The notes: generated from the sequence alone by a model not told the origin. Positions 8,375-18,623 are shown, numbered from the stretch's first letter. The stretch is DNA of 64,000 nucleotides from Clostridia bacterium (GCA_017619735.1 JAFZRT010000029.1:78087-142086), one strand, 5' to 3'. Translations and numbers: made by a program.

Positions 8375-10479
8375 TCGTCGCTTTCGCTCTTCTGTTTGCC
8401 CGTCTGACGCAGTACGAAGCCACAGTTCTCGGTATCGGAGCACTGCTTATAGCTTCCGTTCTTGCCTATCTTTTGCACCATGTACTTGCCGCATTTGGGG
8501 CAGTTTTCGCCCGTGGGCTTGAGCCATGATACGAAATCGCATTCGGGGTGGCGTTCACAGCCGTAGAACGCGCGGCCCTTCTTGGTGTGGAGCTTTATAA
8601 GATCCGCGCCGCACTTTGGGCATTTGACGTTTATCTTTTCGACGATGGGTTTGGTGTTCCTGCAGGTGGGATAGTTGGGACAGGCGAGGAACTTGCCGAA
8701 CTTGCCGACCTTATATACCATCATTGCGCCGCATTTGTCGCACTTGACTTCGGAGACCTCGTCGGGTATCTTGACGTGCTCGACGTTCTTGAACGCCTCT
8801 TCTACGGAGGACTCGAACGGGCCGTAGAAATCGCTGATGACCTTACGCCATTCCTTGCTGCCTTCCTCGACCTCGTCCAGCTTGGACTCCATATCGGCCG
8901 TGAACTTCACGTCCACTATCTCGCTGAAATTGTCCTTCATGAGCTGAGTTACCACGAAGCCCAATTCGGTGGGTATGAGCTGCTTCTTCTCGCGGCATAC
9001 GTAACCGCGCTCAATAATGGTCGTTATGGTCGGCGAATACGTGCTCGGTCTGCCGATGCCCTTTTCTTCGAGCGTCTTGACGAGAGTCGCTTCGGTATAA
9101 CGAGCAGGCGGCTGAGTGAAGCGGCGGGCTCCCTTTACCTCGGATGCGTTGAGAGCGGCTCCGGATTCGACTTCGGGCAGAGTGCCCTCCTTCTCCTCCG
9201 AATCGTCGGTGGTTTCGGTATAGAGCTTCGTGTAGCCGTCGAAGACCGTGCGGATGCCGTTCGCCCTGTAGGTGCAGGGGCCGGCGTTGAAAGTCAGCTG
9301 TGTGGTCTCATAGACGGCGCTGGTCATCTGGCTCGCGAGGAAGCGCTCGTAAATGAGCTTATAGAGCCTGAAGAGGCCGGATCTCAGCTGATCCTTAAGC
9401 ATGGACGGCTCGAGCAGGAGGTTCGTCGGACGGATCGCCTCGTGAGCGTCCTGTGCGTTGCTGCGGCCCTTGTAGGTGTTGGGACGAGTGGGGACGTACT
9501 TGTCGCCGTAGTTCGACTTGATAAAGTCGAGCGCCATGCCCTGCGCCTCCTCGGAGACCCTGACGGAGTCCGTACGGATATAAGTGATGAGTCCTACGCT
9601 TCCCTTGCCGCCGACTTCGACGCCCTCATAGAGCTGCTGGGCGAGAGACATTGTCATCTTGGGAGTGAGGCCGAGCTTTCTTGAAGCCTCCTGAAGCATG
9701 CTGCTCGTAGTAAAGGGAGCAGGCGCGTGACGGATCTTATCGGCCTTTTTCTCGTCGGCCAATACGAAGGGCACGCCCGTGCTGAGCTTTATGACCTTGT
9801 TTGCCTCTTCTTCGTTCCTTATGTCGGTCTTTTCGCCGTTGTAACCGAAGAACTTCGCCTCGATGGGCTTGCGTGCGCGTGGCGCCTGCAGGAGCGCCGT
9901 TATCGTCCAGTACTCCTCGGGGACGAAATCCATTATCTCCTGTTCGCGGTCGCAGATTATCCTCGTCGCGACGGACTGTACTCGGCCCGCGGAAAGGCCC
10001 TTCCTGACCTTTGCCCAAAGCAGGGGGCTGATCTTGTAGCCGACGAGCCTGTCGAGCACGCGCCTTGCCTGCTGCGCGTCGACGAGATTGCCGTCGATGG
10101 GCCTTGCTTTCTTGATGGAGGCCTGGAGAACGGATTTGGTTATCTCATTGAATACGACGCGGCAGTTCTTGGTCGGATCCATCTTGAGCGCGGCGGCAAG
10201 ATGCCACGAGATCGCCTCTCCCTCGCGGTCAGGGTCGGTTGCGAGCAGGACTTTTTTCGCCTGCTTTGCTTCCTTCTTTATCTTTTCGAGCACGTCTCCC
10301 CTGCCGCGGAGCGTGATGTACTTCGGTTCGAAATCGTTGTCGATATCGACGCCGAGCTGGCTCTTGGGAAGATCCCTTATATGGCCGTTCGATGCGACGA
10401 CCCTATACTTGGAGCCCAGATATTTGGCTATTGTCTTTGCCTTTGCCGGCGACTCAACGATTACCAGTGTGTCAGTCAT
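8371..10479 (-). CDS. topA: DNA topoisomerase I (type IA)
   Basis: A 702-residue type IA topoisomerase that relaxes negative supercoils. It shows the TOPRIM motif DPDREGE (82-88), the catalytic tyrosine in GLITYIRTDS (Tyr300), and three C-terminal zinc-ribbon repeats with CDKCGA, CPKCGA and CPKCGK. The third ribbon has CSDTENC as its second half, a spaced variant. AAAGGA precedes the ATG. It lies 57 bases downstream of dprA in the conserved dprA-topA-trmFO order. Confidence 0.98.
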   Translation of the reverse strand: MTDTLVIVESPAKAKTIAKYLGSKYRVVASNGHIRDLPKSQLGVDIDNDFEPKYITLRGRGDVLEKIKKEAKQAKKVLLATDPDREGEAISWHLAAALKMDPTKNCRVVFNEITKSVLQASIKKARPIDGNLVDAQQARRVLDRLVGYKISPLLWAKVRKGLSAGRVQSVATRIICDREQEIMDFVPEEYWTITALLQAPRARKPIEAKFFGYNGEKTDIRNEEEANKVIKLSTGVPFVLADEKKADKIRHAPAPFTTSSMLQEASRKLGLTPKMTMSLAQQLYEGVEVGGKGSVGLITYIRTDSVRVSEEAQGMALDFIKSNYGDKYVPTRPNTYKGRSNAQDAHEAIRPTNLLLEPSMLKDQLRSGLFRLYKLIYERFLASQMTSAVYETTQLTFNAGPCTYRANGIRTVFDGYTKLYTETTDDSEEKEGTLPEVESGAALNASEVKGARRFTQPPARYTEATLVKTLEEKGIGRPSTYSPTITTIIERGYVCREKKQLIPTELGFVVTQLMKDNFSEIVDVKFTADMESKLDEVEEGSKEWRKVISDFYGPFESSVEEAFKNVEHVKIPDEVSEVKCDKCGAMMVYKVGKFGKFLACPNYPTCRNTKPIVEKINVKCPKCGADLIKLHTKKGRAFYGCERHPECDFVSWLKPTGENCPKCGKYMVQKIGKNGSYKQCSDTENCGFVLRQTGKQKSESDE

Positions 10480-10536
10480 AATCCTTTTCGTTATCCTTTC
10501 GATAGTTCGTTTGCTGTAAATATCTTGCTAAACGCC

Positions 10537-11652
10537 TTAATAAGCGTAATAACCGTTCGGTAATTGCTTTATTATTCCCGATAATTCCATTTCTGTCAAG
10601 TATGTATTCAGCGCGGAGATCTTCATGCCGAGCAATTCGCAAAGCTCGTCGGCGGTCTTTTCGCCGTTTATGAGCGCTTCGCATACCCTTCTCTGCTCGG
10701 GGCTCAGCGCCGACAGATCGGCCACCTTTACGGGAGCGTGCCTGTATCCGGTAAACACCCCGTACTCGTACATGATATCGTCGACGCCGAACACCGCCTT
10801 TGCGGCGCCGCTCTTTATGAGGCCGTTCGTTCCGACGCTCATAAGGTCGTTTAAACGGCCCGGCACCGCGAATACGTCGCGCCCCTGATCGTGCGCGAAG
10901 CCAACGGTGATGCTTGTACCGCTCCTTAAGCCCGCTTCTATAACGAGCACTCCCTTAGACAGCCCGCTTATTATGCGGTTCCTCTGCGGGAAGCTGCCCC
11001 TCTGCGGCTTGCTGAACGGTCTGTATTCCGAGATGACGGCTCCGCGCGCGGCTATCTCATCGTAAAGACGTGTGTTCGACGAGGGATAGACGTCGTTTAT
11101 CGCCGTACCCAGTACGGCCGCTGTGGGATAATCGCAGTCCTTTACGGAAAGAGCGCCTTTTGCCGCTATCGAATCGCAGCCGTCGGCCATACCGGATATG
11201 ACGCAGGCGCCTTCCTGCGCGAGCTCCCTGCCGAAAAACTCCGCCATTTCCCGTCCGTAATCGGAACACTTGCGCGAGCCGATGACCGCGATCGGGTATT
11301 TGACGTCGGATCTCAGCCTGCCTTTGACGAAAAGGACCGTCGGCGGATCGTAGATCTCCCTCAGGAGCTTCGGATAATCCTCGCTGTCACGGGTCACGGC
11401 GTAAACTCCGGCGTCTTCCATATCGGAGATCATGGCGTCGATCTCGTAATTCGCACGGTTCTTTATGAGGGCGTTTCTCTGCCGCTCCTTCAGTTGATCT
11501 GGGCATCGCAGCGTACGGCCTGCCAATGCATCCTCGAACAGAGCCATAAGGCCGTCGTTCATATAGATCAGCTGATCCGCGGAAGCGACGTTCGACCCGA
11601 ACACGCTGTTAAGCCATAGCCACGCTCTTTCCTTTTCGGTATAGATCCTCAT
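10537..11652 (-). CDS. dprA: DNA-processing protein DprA (Smf)
   Basis: A 371-residue Rossmann-fold protein that loads RecA on incoming single-stranded DNA during natural transformation. Seen are the SAM-like N-terminus, the core motif IGSRKCSDYGREMAEF, VISGMADGCDSIAAKGAL, and PQRGSFPQRNRIISGLS. The C-terminal region (LSPEQRRVCEALINGEKTAD) is a DprA winged-helix domain. Its ATG shares one base with the comM stop (TGATG). Other competence genes (comEA/EC) are not in the window, so whether transformation occurs cannot be told. Confidence 0.96.
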   Translation of the reverse strand: MRIYTEKERAWLWLNSVFGSNVASADQLIYMNDGLMALFEDALAGRTLRCPDQLKERQRNALIKNRANYEIDAMISDMEDAGVYAVTRDSEDYPKLLREIYDPPTVLFVKGRLRSDVKYPIAVIGSRKCSDYGREMAEFFGRELAQEGACVISGMADGCDSIAAKGALSVKDCDYPTAAVLGTAINDVYPSSNTRLYDEIAARGAVISEYRPFSKPQRGSFPQRNRIISGLSKGVLVIEAGLRSGTSITVGFAHDQGRDVFAVPGRLNDLMSVGTNGLIKSGAAKAVFGVDDIMYEYGVFTGYRHAPVKVADLSALSPEQRRVCEALINGEKTADELCELLGMKISALNTYLTEMELSGIIKQLPNGYYAY

Positions 11653-13184
11653 CAGCGCGATCCCCAGTATTTCTCGTCAAGGCCTCTGTACTGCACGGCT
11701 TCGAGCACGTGGGGCTTTCTAATTCGTTCCTCGCCCGCTATGTCCGCAATGGTGCGGGCGACCTTTATGACCCTCGTATATGCCCTTGCGGAGAGCTTGA
11801 GCTTATCGTATGCGGCGTGAAGCAGCGCTTCGGCGTCCTCGTCCATTCGGCAGTATTTGCGCATCAGAGGCGTGTTGAGCTGCGCGTTGAAAAGTATGCC
11901 CTCGTCCCTGTATCGCGCTCTCTGACGCATCCTGGCGGCGTTTACGCGCTCCCTGACGGAGGCGGAGCTTTCCCCCTCCTGCTTTGATACGAGATCGTCG
12001 TAATTGACCTCGTTCATCTCCACGTGGATATCGAGCCGGTCGAGGAGCGGCGAACTGATTCTGCCGCGGTATTTTTCGATCTGCATGGCGGAACAGCGGC
12101 ATTCCTTCGTCTTGGAACCGTAATTGCCGCAGGGACAGGGATTCATAGCTGCGACGAGCATGAACTCCGCCGGGAAGCTCGTTTTAGCGGCCGCCCTCGT
12201 GATCGTGATGACGCCGTCCTCGAGCGGCTGACGAAGCGCCTCGAGCACGGTCGTCGGAAACAGTGGAAACTCGTCCATGAAAAGCACGCCGTAGTGTGCG
12301 AGACTTATCTCGCCCGGCAGCGCTCTCGACCCGCCGCCTACGAGCGCGGGTATGGAGGCCGAATGATGCGGCGCTCTGAACGGGCGTTCCGTTACAATGC
12401 CGGATCTGCCCTTCAGCTCTCCCGCTACGGAATGGATACGGGTGATCTCGAGCGACTCCTCCATTGTGAGCTCCGGCAGTATGGACGGGATGCTTCTTGC
12501 AAGCATAGTCTTGCCCGATCCTGGGCTTCCGATGAGCAGCAGATTATGATTGCCCGCTGCGGCGATCTCCGCTGCGCGCTTTGCGGCCTGCTGTCCCTTG
12601 ATCTCCGAGAAATCGTAGGGATAAACATGCTTCTGCCCGCTCCATTTGAGCGGCGGAACGGGGGTTATCCTCGCAGTGCCGTTCAGATGCCCGCAGGCCT
12701 CGTTGAGCGTCCTTACGGGGAATACGTTCATGTCGGCGAAAAACGACGCCTCCTCCGCATTCTCGTACGGAAGGATTATATTGCGGAAGCCGCGCTCGTG
12801 CGCGTCGATGACCATAGGCAATACGCCGGTGACCGAGCGGACTTGGCCGTCAAGAGCAAGCTCGCCGATGACTATGTATTCGTCCGCCGCGTGGAGAGGA
12901 AAAACGCCCCGTGCCGCAAGTATCCCGAGGGCTATGGGCAGATCGTAGACCGTGCCCTCCTTGCGGATATCCGCGGGGGCGAGATTGACCAGCACCCTCA
13001 TTTCGGGATACTGATGACCGCTGTTGGTGATGGCAGAACGCACCCGCTCTTTGGACTCCTTGACGGCGTTGTCGGGCAGACCGACCGTATCCGCGCGCTG
13101 CATGCCGCGTGAAAGATCCACCTCGACGCTGATCGGGCATCCGTCTATCCCTATGAGTCCGTAGCTGTTCAGCTTGGCGAGCAT
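11652..13184 (-). CDS. comM: ComM/YifB family Mg-chelatase-like AAA+ ATPase
   Basis: A 510-residue hexameric helicase-like AAA+ protein; ComM promotes branch migration during transformation in Vibrio. Domains are an N-terminal Lon-protease-like fold (residues 1-165), an AAA+ core with Walker A GSPGSGKTMLAR and Walker B GVLFMDEFPLF, and a C-terminal Mg-chelatase domain. The CPCGNYG and CRCS cysteines of the family are present. The start lies two bases after the gtrA-like gene, whose last codons carry the GGAAGGAG ribosome site. Confidence 0.95.
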   Translation of the reverse strand: MLAKLNSYGLIGIDGCPISVEVDLSRGMQRADTVGLPDNAVKESKERVRSAITNSGHQYPEMRVLVNLAPADIRKEGTVYDLPIALGILAARGVFPLHAADEYIVIGELALDGQVRSVTGVLPMVIDAHERGFRNIILPYENAEEASFFADMNVFPVRTLNEACGHLNGTARITPVPPLKWSGQKHVYPYDFSEIKGQQAAKRAAEIAAAGNHNLLLIGSPGSGKTMLARSIPSILPELTMEESLEITRIHSVAGELKGRSGIVTERPFRAPHHSASIPALVGGGSRALPGEISLAHYGVLFMDEFPLFPTTVLEALRQPLEDGVITITRAAAKTSFPAEFMLVAAMNPCPCGNYGSKTKECRCSAMQIEKYRGRISSPLLDRLDIHVEMNEVNYDDLVSKQEGESSASVRERVNAARMRQRARYRDEGILFNAQLNTPLMRKYCRMDEDAEALLHAAYDKLKLSARAYTRVIKVARTIADIAGEERIRKPHVLEAVQYRGLDEKYWGSR

Positions 13185-13186
13185 TG

Positions 13187-13699
13187 TCAGGCCGCTTCTC
13201 CTTCCTCTTTCCTTTTGAAAACGAAGAGCTTATTGAGAATAAAGTTTACGGGTATGCAAATGCATGTCGCGAGCAGGGAGCAGAACAGATCTCCGCTAAC
13301 TACCTTTTTGAGCCAGTCGGGGGTGTTCATTCCCATCCAGAAATCGTTGAGATGGAACGCGCTCTTGAAGAGCCATATGAGGCCGAACGATATGAGCAGC
13401 ACCGCGATATTGACGGCAACGAAGCTCAGCTTTTCGCGCTTGTCCTGCCTGCGCTCCTCGCGGAACGTCCAGCGGCTGTTGAGGATATAGCTGTTCAGAA
13501 TACCGCAGCCGTATCCTGCGGCTTTTGCCGCATACACTATCCAGCCGCCCTTGAAAACGAGGTTCAGGAGGAACGACACGATGGTATTCACGATCATGTC
13601 TACGACGGTGTTGCTTGCGCCGACTATCGCGAATTTTATGAGCTGTATCAGGCTTTTGCCCTTCTGCGGAGCGGAGGCGTTGGTTTCGAGGTTTTCCAT
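13187..13699 (-). CDS. GtrA family membrane protein
   Basis: A 170-residue protein with four predicted membrane segments. Marks are FAIVGASNTVVDMIVN at the start and LNSYILNSRWTFRE in the middle. GtrA proteins are thought to flip or present lipid-linked sugars (undecaprenyl-phosphate-glucose in the Shigella case) for membrane glycosyltransferases. Here it follows two large glycosyltransferase-like genes with 12 bases spacing, and comM starts two bases after its end. The substrate is unknown. Confidence 0.9.
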   Translation of the reverse strand: MENLETNASAPQKGKSLIQLIKFAIVGASNTVVDMIVNTIVSFLLNLVFKGGWIVYAAKAAGYGCGILNSYILNSRWTFREERRQDKREKLSFVAVNIAVLLISFGLIWLFKSAFHLNDFWMGMNTPDWLKKVVSGDLFCSLLATCICIPVNFILNKLFVFKRKEEGEAA

Positions 13700-13711
13700 T
13701 TATTTCAGACC

Positions 13712-16525
13712 TTATTTCTTGATAATGGTGATCATTTTTTCCGTCACGGGATGCGGCTCGTAATCGAGGAAGCGCCAGCCCATGCGGTAAGTGCGGAGGA
13801 CTTCGCCATCGGCGTTCTGGATCTCCCATTTATGGAAGGGCACCCACTGTAGCAGAGCGATGTACTCATACGGCACTTCGAGACCGGATATGACCGGGTA
13901 GAACAATATGAACATGAATCCGGCCAACGCCATCCAGATATACTTTACCTTGGGCACAAAGCTCTGCTTGAGACCCTTTTCGGATTTTCTGATCGCGTCC
14001 GCCTTTTCCCAATAGCCGAGCAGGTATCCCGCTCCCAATGTAATATAGGGCACGGTCGCGAAGAAGTGATACGCATACGTGCTTCTCGGGACGAGCACCC
14101 ACGGCAGCAGCGAGGAAGCCGCGCAGACGAACAGGAAATACGCTTCGAGCGGGAACTTCCTCCTCCGGAATATGAGCACGAAAATCAGTATAAGCATCGC
14201 GATATTGCATGGCAGCCATACGGCCGGATTGCCGAAGGCGCTTATCGTGCCGACGTATCCGTGCGGATTATCGTGACCTCCCACGTAGAACCATGTCGGG
14301 CGGAGGTTCGCGAGCCACATCCACCAGGGGGAAGCCGCGGAATGATCCGACTTCAGCTGGCTGTGATAATTGTACATATCCTGCTGATTCTTTATGACGC
14401 CGCTGAAATACGTATCCGCCGCGTCCTTCAGTGTCAGCTTTACATCGTCCACGGAAGCGTACTGCTCATAATTGGCGGTGTAGATCTGCGCCTGACGAGC
14501 GGGCTTCCACTGCGCTGTATAGTAGCGGAAATAGGAAGCGCTGTAAATGACGGCGGGCACGACGACGAAGAATATCAGGCACCAGCAGCAAAGCGTCAGA
14601 GCGTTGCCCCAATACTTCGAAACGAGCTTTCTGTCCTTGTACTTTTCGAGCTTCGAGAGCTTTTTGCTCTTGACGCCCATGAGTATCAGCTTCACGAAGA
14701 ACAGGACCGCAAGTCCTACTCCGGTATAAAGGCAGATCCATTTGCTCGCGCAGCCGAGGCCGAAGAATATTCCGGAAAGCGCGAGAGGTTTCATCATGCT
14801 CTTCACGCTGTCGCCGATGTCCATCGAAATAAACTGGTACATGTAATAAGTCATCAGCAGTATGAAGAACACGCCGTACACGTCGACCGTCGAAATCCTG
14901 GTCTGTGTGAAATGCATGAAGTCGAAAGCGAATATGAATGTCGAGAACAGGGCGAGCTTCGAATCCTTCAGTAGGCGTTTGCCGAAGCAGTACATTATCG
15001 GCACCATAGCGATTCCGAAGACCGTGCCCATAATGCGCCAGCCGAAGGGCTTCATGCCGAATATGAGTATGCCTACCGCTATTATGAGCTTGCCGAGAGG
15101 CGGATGCGTCCACTCGTAAACTGTCTGGTTGTTGATGTGCTCCAACGCGGTGCGGCCGTGATACAGCTCGTCGAAATACATGCCGTTGTAGCAGCTCGTG
15201 TATGCGGGGACTGTGTCCTGCTCATCGAAGAGCGCAGCGGCGGACTGATCAACGATGCAGGGAATCTTTTCGCCGTTTTCGTCGAAGAATACGAGCTCGT
15301 TCAAAACGAGATCGGGATCGTCCTTCCTGCCGACGTCGCCGCTGATGACCTCGAGCGTTACGCCGGTGGTTTCTGCCGAGGTGTTGTTGCTCAGCTTTGC
15401 CCAACGGAACATATGGCCGTATTCAGCGCGTTTTTTGGTCTCGAAGGCGATCTCCTCGTCGCTGTCGGTCCTCAGAACGTAGTTCGTGTAGGAGATGCCG
15501 GAGTTCTGCCAAACCTCGGATATTTTGTACGATCCGCCGAACTCTATCCTGACCTTGTCGCCGGCGTCGCCCTTCCACGCATTCGTCGGGAAGCTTAAAG
15601 TACCCAGCCTGAACAGCGCGATCAAGCCGTAGACCGCGGTGAGGACAATTATATAGATCCTGTCCTTTTTGGTGAAATGCAGTTTGAGATCGGTGGGCTC
15701 CGGCATGGAGTCGGAACGCATATCGAAGAAGGATCTGCCGTTCAGCTCCTGCATCGGCGTAAGCTTTCGCGTCTTGTCATAGGAATAGGTTATTGGCGAA
15801 GGCAGGGCTTCCCCTCCCTTATCGGCGCCGTTCCTGTTCTTGAGTACGAGTATGAGTACGACGGCCGCCGCCAGCAGGACGCCGGCTCCTATCAGTACGG
15901 CGGGGACTATGCTTCCGCCGCCCTTTTCGACGTCGTCGTCGATGATTCCGCTGTAGAAGGGTATTACGTCGCCGCTCCAGCTTTCGAGCTTTTCTACGGT
16001 GAAATCGTCGAACCATGCGTCGCCGTGCGCGACTGCGCTGTATCCGCCGACTCTGCAGGATATCACGAGTTCCGTCTGATTGGGGCCGGTCTTGCCTACG
16101 AGCTGAACCTGCTTCCAACCGTTGTCGCCGTAGAGCCCGTCGGATACTGCGATAATATCGCGAAGCGCGATGTTTGCGCCGGCGCCGTTTTCAACTGCCT
16201 CGGTCCTTATCCAGCAGGTGAGCTTGTAGATCGTAAGCGGTTCGACCGTTACGGACTGGAACACAGCCGCGTCGTCGTCCTGAAGCGAGGAGATATGCAG
16301 GACGCCGCCCCTTTCGGGATCCTGTTCGCATACCGCGAAGGAGTTATCGTAATTGTCGAGATACTCCGCCTCGTAGGAATGGAAGGACCAATACTCGGGG
16401 GAGCCGTCGCCGCCGACAACGTCGAATCCTCCGTTTTTGACTATCGCCTCGTCGTCTGCAAGCGTCGGCAGGGCTATTATCATGGCGAGCATCAGCGCCA
16501 GTATTGCAAAGAGTTTCTTTTTCAC
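13712..16525 (-). CDS. PMT (GT39)-family membrane glycosyltransferase with two extra beta-sandwich-like domains
   Basis: A 937-residue protein with GTG start and GAAAGGA ribosome site. Order: signal peptide (1-23); a secreted beta-rich domain (about 27-182) beginning KNGGFDVVGG and ending GDAWFDDFTVEKLE, resembling carbohydrate-binding modules; a membrane segment (207-228); then a PMT-type catalytic region. In that region the first membrane helix (about 290-308) is followed by an extra globular stretch (about 318-420, discoidin-like in appearance) before the catalytic acidic pair in GMYFDELYHGRTA (Asp452-Glu453) and THPPLGKLIIAVG. PMT enzymes move sugar from a polyprenyl phosphate to Ser/Thr of exported proteins. 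The acceptor here is unknown. The first domain is shared with the preceding gene. Confidence 0.88.
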   Translation of the reverse strand: MKKKLFAILALMLAMIIALPTLADDEAIVKNGGFDVVGGDGSPEYWSFHSYEAEYLDNYDNSFAVCEQDPERGGVLHISSLQDDDAAVFQSVTVEPLTIYKLTCWIRTEAVENGAGANIALRDIIAVSDGLYGDNGWKQVQLVGKTGPNQTELVISCRVGGYSAVAHGDAWFDDFTVEKLESWSGDVIPFYSGIIDDDVEKGGGSIVPAVLIGAGVLLAAAVVLILVLKNRNGADKGGEALPSPITYSYDKTRKLTPMQELNGRSFFDMRSDSMPEPTDLKLHFTKKDRIYIIVLTAVYGLIALFRLGTLSFPTNAWKGDAGDKVRIEFGGSYKISEVWQNSGISYTNYVLRTDSDEEIAFETKKRAEYGHMFRWAKLSNNTSAETTGVTLEVISGDVGRKDDPDLVLNELVFFDENGEKIPCIVDQSAAALFDEQDTVPAYTSCYNGMYFDELYHGRTALEHINNQTVYEWTHPPLGKLIIAVGILIFGMKPFGWRIMGTVFGIAMVPIMYCFGKRLLKDSKLALFSTFIFAFDFMHFTQTRISTVDVYGVFFILLMTYYMYQFISMDIGDSVKSMMKPLALSGIFFGLGCASKWICLYTGVGLAVLFFVKLILMGVKSKKLSKLEKYKDRKLVSKYWGNALTLCCWCLIFFVVVPAVIYSASYFRYYTAQWKPARQAQIYTANYEQYASVDDVKLTLKDAADTYFSGVIKNQQDMYNYHSQLKSDHSAASPWWMWLANLRPTWFYVGGHDNPHGYVGTISAFGNPAVWLPCNIAMLILIFVLIFRRRKFPLEAYFLFVCAASSLLPWVLVPRSTYAYHFFATVPYITLGAGYLLGYWEKADAIRKSEKGLKQSFVPKVKYIWMALAGFMFILFYPVISGLEVPYEYIALLQWVPFHKWEIQNADGEVLRTYRMGWRFLDYEPHPVTEKMITIIKK

Positions 16526-16586
16526 AGCAGCGGGTCCTTTCGTTTCAGCTTGTATTATTATATCACAGCGATCGGGGCTTCCGGCG

Positions 16587-18593
16587 TCAGCCGTTGTAGC
16601 CCCTTAAGGGTTTGTTTCTGAGAGTAAGATCTATCGTGACGTATGTAAACCAGATGAACAGCGCGACATTCGCGAGCGAGCACCAGTAGATGATGCGCTC
16701 GTCCCAGTAGAGGCCGTATTCGAATAGCTTGCTGTAATAGAACGCCGCCGCGCAGTTGACGAGCATCGTCGTCGCGTAAGCGACATATGTCACGAGCACG
16801 CGCCAGTCGTTATAGAATACGTAAGCGAACATGAGCAGCATCAGCGCGGGGAATATGTAGCGCTCGTGCATGTAATGCCCGAATGTGAATATAGCCGTGA
16901 GCAGGTACGCCATTGTTAGCGGCAGAGCGCCCTTGCAGCGCTTATGCCTGACGACAGCGAGCACGTATAGGCCGATGCTGACAATAACGGAAGCCGCCAT
17001 GAACAATGTGCCCCATTTGCCGTACGTGAGCCCCATGAAGGGAACGTCGACCTTCTTCCAGTTGGCGCCTATCAGCGCCCAGAAATTATAGGCGTTTACG
17101 GTCGCGTACTCGTAAGAGGTGGCGGTGCCGTAGTATTTCTCGACGAGCCAGAAGGTGCCCTGATCCCCCCTGAAGGGAGCGGAAACGAGGATTATCACGG
17201 CGAAGGCGGCGATTACCGCGGCTACCGTTTCGAAGAAGCGGAGTTTAACGCTGTCCTTCTTTACGCGGAACAGACGCGCCATGCCCTTTTTCATGCTGAA
17301 CTGCTCGTAGGGATTGCCCTTTATGACGTACAGCAGGTACGCCGCAGCGAACAGCGGGCCGCACATTAGCGCCTGAGGTTTCATTATGATACCGAGGCCG
17401 TAAACGAGGCCCGCCCAAATGGGCCTGCGTTTATAGAGCAGGAGTATCGGAACGATGAGCGTTACCGCAAGCGCCTGGTCGATCTGCCCCCATGCGGAGG
17501 AGACGTAAGCCATGACGGGAGTGAACGCGACGACGGCCATCAGCGCGACGGCGGCTTTGCGGTTCATTGTCTTGACCGCATAGCGGTAGACGAGGTATGC
17601 GCATCCGAGATCCGCGATGATGCAGGGGATCTTCACCATGAGAGCGTGGATATCCGCGTTCCCGCCGACGAGATCGTTAATCCACGACATGGCGCCGAGT
17701 ATAAGCATGTATCCCGGAGGATAATCGCACCACTGCTCGTAGAAATGCGCGGGGCCGCTTCTTATGACGCGATAGCCCCAATGAGTAAAGCAGTTGATGT
17801 CGGTCTTGTGACCGTAGAATATGAGCGAGAGCGCTACCCTGACGGCGAGCGCAATAATTAGTATCACTGCTATCCATACCCCGCCGCCCTTTGCGGTGAC
17901 GTTCATTGGCTTCTGCGCGAGCAGAACGTGTATGAGCCAGAGCAAAAGGAAGAGGAGCGTCGCAGCGCCGCACCATATGAGTATATCATTCGTCGGGAAT
18001 TCCGTGGGGACTTTCTTCGTGTCGTCGGAGCTCTTTGCCGGCGCGGCCGTGCCGAAAACGGCTTCGATCTTCGCATCGTCATGCGCCTTTTCGATCTTCA
18101 CGTCGTCGAACCACGCCTCGCCCTTCGAAAGAGAACCGTGACCGCCGATGCCGACGGATACGGCGAGAGTCTTTTGACCGGAGACAGTTTTTCCGACGAA
18201 TTCGAGCGTCTGCCAGCCGCTGTCGCCTGTGACGGCTCTCGAGCAGGCGGCGACTCCGTACACGCCGATATTGGCTCCCGCGCCGTCCTCAACGCCGGAA
18301 GTCCTGACGATGCAGGTGATCCGGTACGCGGTGTTCTCTTCAACGGGGATCTGCTGAATGAATCTTGCGTCGTTGAGGTCGTCGGTCCTGATATGCGCGA
18401 TATTCCCATGCTCCGGGTCGGATACGACGTCCAAAACGCAGTCGTCGGGATAATACGCCTCGGTTGTCCACGAAGAGGCGCCGTCGTCGAATCCGCCGTT
18501 TGCCACGACGGCGTCCGACCCCGCTTTTTTGCAGGCGGATAAAGCAAAAATCAGCGTTATAAAAATAATGACAATACTTTTTTTGAGTCTCAT
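16587..18593 (-). CDS. Membrane glycosyltransferase (polyprenyl-sugar type) with N-terminal lipoprotein beta-rich domain
   Basis: A 668-residue protein. It starts with a lipoprotein signal ending LSAC (Cys21), followed by a beta-rich domain (about 28-170) with NGGFDDGASSW, DGAGANIGVYG and GEAWFDDVKIEK, clearly paralogous to the first domain of the next gene. From about residue 210 it is a polytopic membrane protein with TDINCFTHWGYRVI, CDYPPGYMLILG and SAWGQIDQALA, the pattern of GT-C fold transferases of the GT87/DUF2029 kind. The acidic residue in the first loop (TDIN) is the likely catalytic base. It opens the three-gene glycosyltransferase module; GGGAGC precedes its ATG. Donor and acceptor are unknown. 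Confidence 0.82.
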   Translation of the reverse strand: MRLKKSIVIIFITLIFALSACKKAGSDAVVANGGFDDGASSWTTEAYYPDDCVLDVVSDPEHGNIAHIRTDDLNDARFIQQIPVEENTAYRITCIVRTSGVEDGAGANIGVYGVAACSRAVTGDSGWQTLEFVGKTVSGQKTLAVSVGIGGHGSLSKGEAWFDDVKIEKAHDDAKIEAVFGTAAPAKSSDDTKKVPTEFPTNDILIWCGAATLLFLLLWLIHVLLAQKPMNVTAKGGGVWIAVILIIALAVRVALSLIFYGHKTDINCFTHWGYRVIRSGPAHFYEQWCDYPPGYMLILGAMSWINDLVGGNADIHALMVKIPCIIADLGCAYLVYRYAVKTMNRKAAVALMAVVAFTPVMAYVSSAWGQIDQALAVTLIVPILLLYKRRPIWAGLVYGLGIIMKPQALMCGPLFAAAYLLYVIKGNPYEQFSMKKGMARLFRVKKDSVKLRFFETVAAVIAAFAVIILVSAPFRGDQGTFWLVEKYYGTATSYEYATVNAYNFWALIGANWKKVDVPFMGLTYGKWGTLFMAASVIVSIGLYVLAVVRHKRCKGALPLTMAYLLTAIFTFGHYMHERYIFPALMLLMFAYVFYNDWRVLVTYVAYATTMLVNCAAAFYYSKLFEYGLYWDERIIYWCSLANVALFIWFTYVTIDLTLRNKPLRGYNG

Positions 18594-18623
18594 TCGGAAT
18601 GCTCCCGGATCAAAAGTATTATC

